From assembly GCA_001586965.3 (NCBI GenBank), contig LUCW03001918.1, positions 20,001 to 42,500 of the forward strand: DNA of 22,500 bases, given 5' to 3'. Origin of the DNA: Sphaeroforma sirkka. Lineage: Eukaryota; Opisthokonta; Ichthyosporea; Ichthyophonida. Of this stretch, positions 19,999 through 22,500 are shown piece after piece (within the stretch, counting starts at the first letter, position 1; each line of letters starts with the position of its first letter). The notes below the pieces were generated by a model. It made no database searches. It saw only the letters and a program-made list of their open reading frames with translations, and was not told the origin of the DNA. Position numbers and translations under genes: made by a program.

Positions 19999-21370
19999 TA
20001 TACATATATTTATACATGTACATACATACATATTATTTTCATACATACATAAACATATATATATATATATATATATATGCGTATATATATATATGTATAG
20101 ACACACAGACACACAGACAGACTATATATAAGCATATAATTCTGAGCACCCTCACACCCAGCATGAACTTGAAGCGAATCCGTGGCGTTCTGACATACCG
20201 GAATGGGCTGAAATCGTATTCCGGGACCAGGACTGACTGCACTTGATTGTGAGCGATCAGTGTCATCTGCACGTGATCGTGGCGCAAGCGTGCTGCCTAG
20301 AATACTATCTGCAGCTTCCCTGACTCCAAAATGACACGCCGAAACACCCTCAATCTTATCACTAAAGGCCATATCAATGTACCCGAATTTCTGTATAGAG
20401 AAGGAGTACATGCACGTTGAGATGCGTACAGATGCTTCTTCGTGTAAGGTATAAAGGAAAGCTAGTCTCAACATATGGTATACTTGTATATCACAGGCAT
20501 AGTACCACGTATAGCTTTGAATATGCAATTGATACTTTCAAAATAGAATCTGATTTAGTGAACGGCAACTCGTCACTGTGCCACGTGTACCCATTTCTTG
20601 GCCTTCAGTTCGGAATATTTCCGTAAACCCTGAAACGCTTGTTGATCCAACCTGAAAATACCAAGTTTTTCACGAAATATACAAATCAGAAATGTACAAA
20701 TCCGATAACTTCGTGCAGTCTCCTATATAAATATAACTTATTCCCGCACAAATACTACTACTGACAACTACACATACCAGACCTTTAGTCTTTCGGACCT
20801 CTTGTTCGACGCTTTCCTCTATGAGCAGCTGATACACGGTCACAGTCTTTTCCTGTTTGAGTCGCCACAAACGATTTTCCGCCTGCATTTCCAGCGCTGC
20901 ACAATAGATACCACAGACCACGAGGGCGTTGAATAGGTTGCCTATCTCAGCAACAAGTTTCAGTTAGGGTTGAGGTTTTAGGGTTTAAGATATCTTTGAT
21001 CGCATATGCCATCAGCCCTTCTCCAAAAGCAGCATAGTCCATACGTACAATCAGGCCTATGCAGACCTGCAGCAGTTGAACATATTGCTTCATGGCGTCG
21101 TTGCCGTTATTCAGACACTCACGGGGCCCATCCCTGGCCCGGAATCTAATCAAGCCACACACCAAAGCCAAAGAAAGTCCGAAAACCCTAAAACAACGGG
21201 ATATTCTGCGCTGCTGCCCTGGGTGCACTCACCTGGGTTCCACCACGGGTTAACGATGATAGCCTTACAGGCGTACTGCAGATTTAGGCCTACATTAGCC
21301 GCTGTTGTGGACATCAGAAAAACTTTAATGCCTTCAGTATCTCGGAATTCCTTCAGTGCGGCAGTACGCT
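15829..21370 (-). CDS. SNF2-family DNA-dependent ATPase, C-terminal part (10 exons; 5' end outside window)
   Basis: Exons in transcription order: 21370-21233, 20896-20778, 20390-20199, 19413-19336, 19022-18942, 18647-18549, 18036-17956, 17323-17218, 16570-16434 and 15942-15829. All nine junctions agree in phase and together encode 380 residues to a TGA. The first two exons give the end of a helicase C-terminal domain: [18 protein letters not shown] (motif V region), [20 protein letters not shown] (ending at motif VI) and [24 protein letters not shown] recalls the Rad5/Rad16/HLTF branch; QAENRLW resembles the QARERAW of CSB-type proteins, so the subfamily is open. Known family role: ATP-driven DNA translocation for chromatin remodelling or repair in the nucleus. 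About 300 residues follow: a globular-looking segment, an Ala/Thr/Pro/Ser linker, charged helical (coiled-coil-like) exons and a Gln-rich exon. I do not recognise this tail. The ATP-binding motifs lie off the right edge. Confidence 0.8.
16434..16570 (-). CDS. SNF2 gene exon: charged helical segment
   Basis: Acceptor GCTTGTGTTTTCAG, donor GTGCGT. Two leading bases (TC) complete an Ile codon begun in the previous exon. Then come 45 residues including [20 protein letters not shown] and [13 protein letters not shown], predicted helical. The internal ATG could suggest a separate first exon, but the strong acceptor directly before it and the phase match favour an internal exon. Confidence 0.7.
17218..17323 (-). 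CDS. SNF2 gene exon: glutamine-rich segment
   Basis: Acceptor GTATGCACACAG, donor GTAAGA (ATCA|GTAAGA). Encodes 35 residues from [20 protein letters not shown] to a run dominated by Gln and Lys, ending TEI. The phase-1 end is completed by TC in the next exon. Gln-rich stretches of this kind are common in disordered or coiled regions of chromatin proteins. Confidence 0.7.
17956..18036 (-). CDS. SNF2 gene exon: helical segment
   Basis: Acceptor GTAGCTGATACAG, donor GTATGT. Phase 0 on both sides, 27 residues: [20 protein letters not shown] followed by TDIARYR. The pattern suits an amphipathic helix or coiled coil. Confidence 0.7.
18549..18647 (-). CDS. SNF2 gene exon: charged coiled-coil-like segment
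   Basis: Acceptor TTGTTAATCAATAG (with a TTAAT branch-like word), donor GTATGT. Phase 0 on both sides, 33 residues: [20 protein letters not shown] then [13 protein letters not shown]. Confidence 0.75.
18942..19022 (-). CDS. SNF2 gene exon: coiled-coil segment
   Basis: Acceptor CATTGCCACCACAG, donor GTGCGT. Phase 0 on both sides, 27 residues: [20 protein letters not shown] then AALEEDQ, with clear heptad spacing of Ile/Val/Leu. The frame is open a further 22 codons upstream, but no upstream acceptor gives the required phase. Confidence 0.75.
19336..19413 (-). CDS. SNF2 gene exon: Ala/Thr/Pro-rich linker
   Basis: Acceptor CTATTGAGCATAG preceded by a good branch-point word TTGCTAAC; donor GTGCGG. 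Phase 0 on both sides, 26 residues: [20 protein letters not shown] then PNSNPQ. It was found by phase and splice signals, not homology, so it is less certain than its neighbours. Confidence 0.55.
19552..19595. repeat. Short tandem repeat with ACGTA cores
   Basis: TGACGTAAGTGGAGACGTATG and TGGTGACGTATGTGG give three ACGTA words at roughly 12-bp spacing in the intron between SNF2-gene exons 20199 and 19413. It could be three CRE-like sites or plain slippage. Confidence 0.45.
19651..19665. repeat. Telomere-like word CCCTAAACC
   Basis: AAACCCTAAACCTTAA lies in an intron of the minus-strand SNF2 gene. It is the reverse complement orientation of the tract at 601-631. Confidence 0.4.
19955..20100. 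repeat. TA/CATA microsatellite in an SNF2-gene intron
   Basis: TA runs at about 19965-19996, 20057-20079 and 20083-20094 are separated by ACATACATA words. The adjacent frames of Tyr/Ile residues on both strands are artefacts of this repeat. Confidence 0.95.
20199..20390 (-). CDS. SNF2 gene exon: segment just after the helicase domain
   Basis: Acceptor CTTCTCTATACAG, donor GTATGT. Phase 0 on both sides, 64 residues, beginning [15 protein letters not shown], then [14 protein letters not shown], and a Ser/Asp/Arg-rich part ending GIRFQPIP. The first half looks like a folded continuation of the ATPase; the second half looks disordered. Confidence 0.75.
20778..20896 (-). CDS. SNF2 gene exon: helicase motif VI
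   Basis: Acceptor ATCTATTGTGCAG, donor GTATGT. The leading CG completes the Ala of NPWWNPA. Encodes [20 protein letters not shown] and [19 protein letters not shown]. It corresponds to the Q-A-x-(D/E)-R-x-x-R-x-x-Q motif VI, with both arginines present, but Lys replaces the usual Gly of R-(I/L)-G-Q. The end phase is 0. Confidence 0.9.
20964..20988. repeat. Telomere-like tract (TTTTAGGG/GTTAGGG)
   Basis: GTTAGGGTTGAGGTTTTAGG followed by GTTTAAG holds two or three imperfect telomere-like units, in the intron between the two helicase exons of the SNF2 gene. AAACCCTAAAA occurs in the opposite orientation nearby at 21183-21193. Confidence 0.5.
21233..21370 (-). CDS. SNF2 gene exon: helicase motif V and PWWNP
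   Basis: Acceptor GTGTTGAACCACAG, donor GTGAGT. Two leading bases, then [33 protein letters not shown] and [12 protein letters not shown]. This is the usual (S/T)xxxGxGLN-type motif V and the following strand of SNF2 ATPases, with Ala-Asn-Val-Gly in place of the usual Gly-Gly-Val-Gly. The preceding exon is not in the window. Confidence 0.9.
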
Positions 21371-21403
21371 CTGTGGTTCAACACGTGAAGGAGATTAGTG
21401 GCA

Positions 21404-21560
21404 ATTTGAACATAGAACGCTACGACTAGATTGGTAGTAATTTGGTCATAAAAGTACAATTAAAGTTGTGGTTGTACGGACATAGAAGACTACAAATAGA
21501 CATAGAAGACTACAAATAGATTAGTGGTATAGAAATAAATTCGTGGTAATTTGGCACAAA
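21404..21560. repeat. Imperfect repeats, including an exact 20-bp tandem duplication
   Basis: CATAGAAGACTACAAATAGA is present twice in tandem (21481-21500, 21501-21520). A looser version, ACATAGAACGCTACGACTAG followed by ATTGGTAGTAATTTGG, lies at about 21410-21446, and AATTCGTGGTAATTTGG at about 21538-21554, suggesting an older, larger duplication. Confidence 0.7.
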
Positions 21561-21802
21561 TCTGCACTAGAAGTCATTTCATAGTCACATCGACCCCTCA
21601 TCGCTCTTTTCTCGTATGACAAAATAAGAGAACGATTTGTGTGGCTTTCTGTAGATCGTGTCTGAGATATGAGAGTGTGTACTCACTCGATTAACACATT
21701 ATGTAACTTATGAGTACATATATTCTAATATTAAAGTCAATCGATATTACACTGAGCCCTGACACACACTTGCACAACGCATCTACCCGGCCTATACTGC
21801 TT

Positions 21803-22500
21803 ATGTCATATGTCATATGTCATATATCAAATATCGAATATCATAAGTCATAAGCCACAAGTCACAAGTCGCAAGTCACAAGTTACAAGTCACAAGTCAT
21901 AAGTCACAAATCACGATTCATTAGTCATAAGTCATCTATCACAAGTCACAAGTCACAAGTCACAAATCACGATTCACTAGTCATAAGTCCTAAGTCATAA
22001 GTCACAAGTCACAAGTCACAAGTCACAAGTCACAAGTCACAAGTCATAAGTCATACGTCACAAGTTACAAATCATAAGCCACAAGTAATAAGTCACAAGT
22101 CATGAGTCATGAGTCACAAGTCATAAGTTACAAGTCGTAAGTCATAAATCATCAGTCGTAAGTCACAAGTCATCAGTCACAAGTCGTAAGTCATAAGTAA
22201 TAAGTCATGTCATCAGTCATCAGTCACAAGTCATCAGTCATAAGTCATCAGTCATGAGTCATGAGTCACAAGTCGTAAGTCATAAGTCATGTCATCAGTT
22301 ATCAGTCACAAGTCACAAGTCACAAGTCACAAGTCATCAGTCACAAGTCGTAGGTCGTAAGTCATATCATCAGTCACAAGTCATAAGTCACAAGTCATCA
22401 GTCATAAGTCATCAGTCATGAGTCACAAGTCGTAAGTCATAAGTCATGTCATCAGTCATCAGTCACAAGTCACAAGTCACAAGTCACAAGTCACAAGTCA
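21803..22500. repeat. 7-bp minisatellite (ACAAGTC family) running off the window
   Basis: Dominated by the 7-bp unit CACAAGT with variants CATAAGT, CATCAGT, CATGAGT and CGTAAGT. It begins with TCATATG-type units near 21803 and becomes most regular after about 21850. A longer period is visible: AAGTCAT(G/A)TCATCAGT recurs at 22202, 22284, 22359 and 22441, spaced 82, 75 and 82 bp. The array reaches the window end, so its full length is unknown. It appears to lie in an intron of the minus-strand SNF2 gene. Confidence 0.95.

Noticed and set aside
20947..21228. 93-codon minus-strand frame containing [15 protein letters not shown] as an extra SNF2 exon
   Set aside because: The flanking helicase exons join in phase to give the expected NPWWNPALEMQAE continuity, so an inserted exon would break a conserved domain. 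The frame also has no ATG at its start.

Overview
This window looks like nuclear DNA from an intron-rich eukaryote. Coding sequence is split by GT-AG introns, intergenic and intronic DNA is full of AT microsatellites and minisatellites, and one intron exceeds 5 kb. The RWDD1-like protein has almost the same length as the animal one (242 residues against about 243), which suits an opisthokont or unicellular relative of animals (for example an ichthyosporean). That placement is inference. I see no bacterial, plasmid, phage or CRISPR features.

Left part (1-9.4 kb, + strand): a four-exon gene for a Gir2/RWDD1 (DFRP2) family protein. Exons are 1242-1643, 7129-7279, 7906-7971 and 9267-9376, and all splice phases agree. 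Intron 1 (5,485 nt) is almost entirely AT-rich simple repeat and contains a diverged tandem repeat of about 780 bp. Intron 3 carries a 49-bp tandem repeat built around a hairpin.

Middle (9.4-15.8 kb): a 72-bp minisatellite, then the start of a probable secreted protein gene on the + strand (two exons supported, 3' end not found), then a heavily mutated Ty3/Gypsy-type retrotransposon remnant on the - strand. The remnant shows reverse transcriptase with a YIDD core, RNase H, and perhaps protease. From 14.0 to 15.8 kb I recognise no gene.

Right part (15.8-22.5 kb, - strand): the 3' half of a gene for a SNF2-family ATPase. Ten phase-compatible exons (21370 down to 15829) encode the end of the helicase C-terminal domain, then about 300 residues of Ala/Thr/Pro-rich linker, coiled-coil and Gln-rich sequence. 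Upstream exons lie beyond the right edge, past a 7-bp-unit minisatellite (21.8-22.5 kb and onward) that would sit in an intron of this gene. The secreted-protein gene and the SNF2 gene converge on the dead retrotransposon.

I did not find a convincing new biological system. The most unusual items are the SNF2 C-terminal extension, the hairpin repeat array and the layered repeats in intron 1. No computation was run; exon boundaries come from reading frames, splice consensus and phase agreement.
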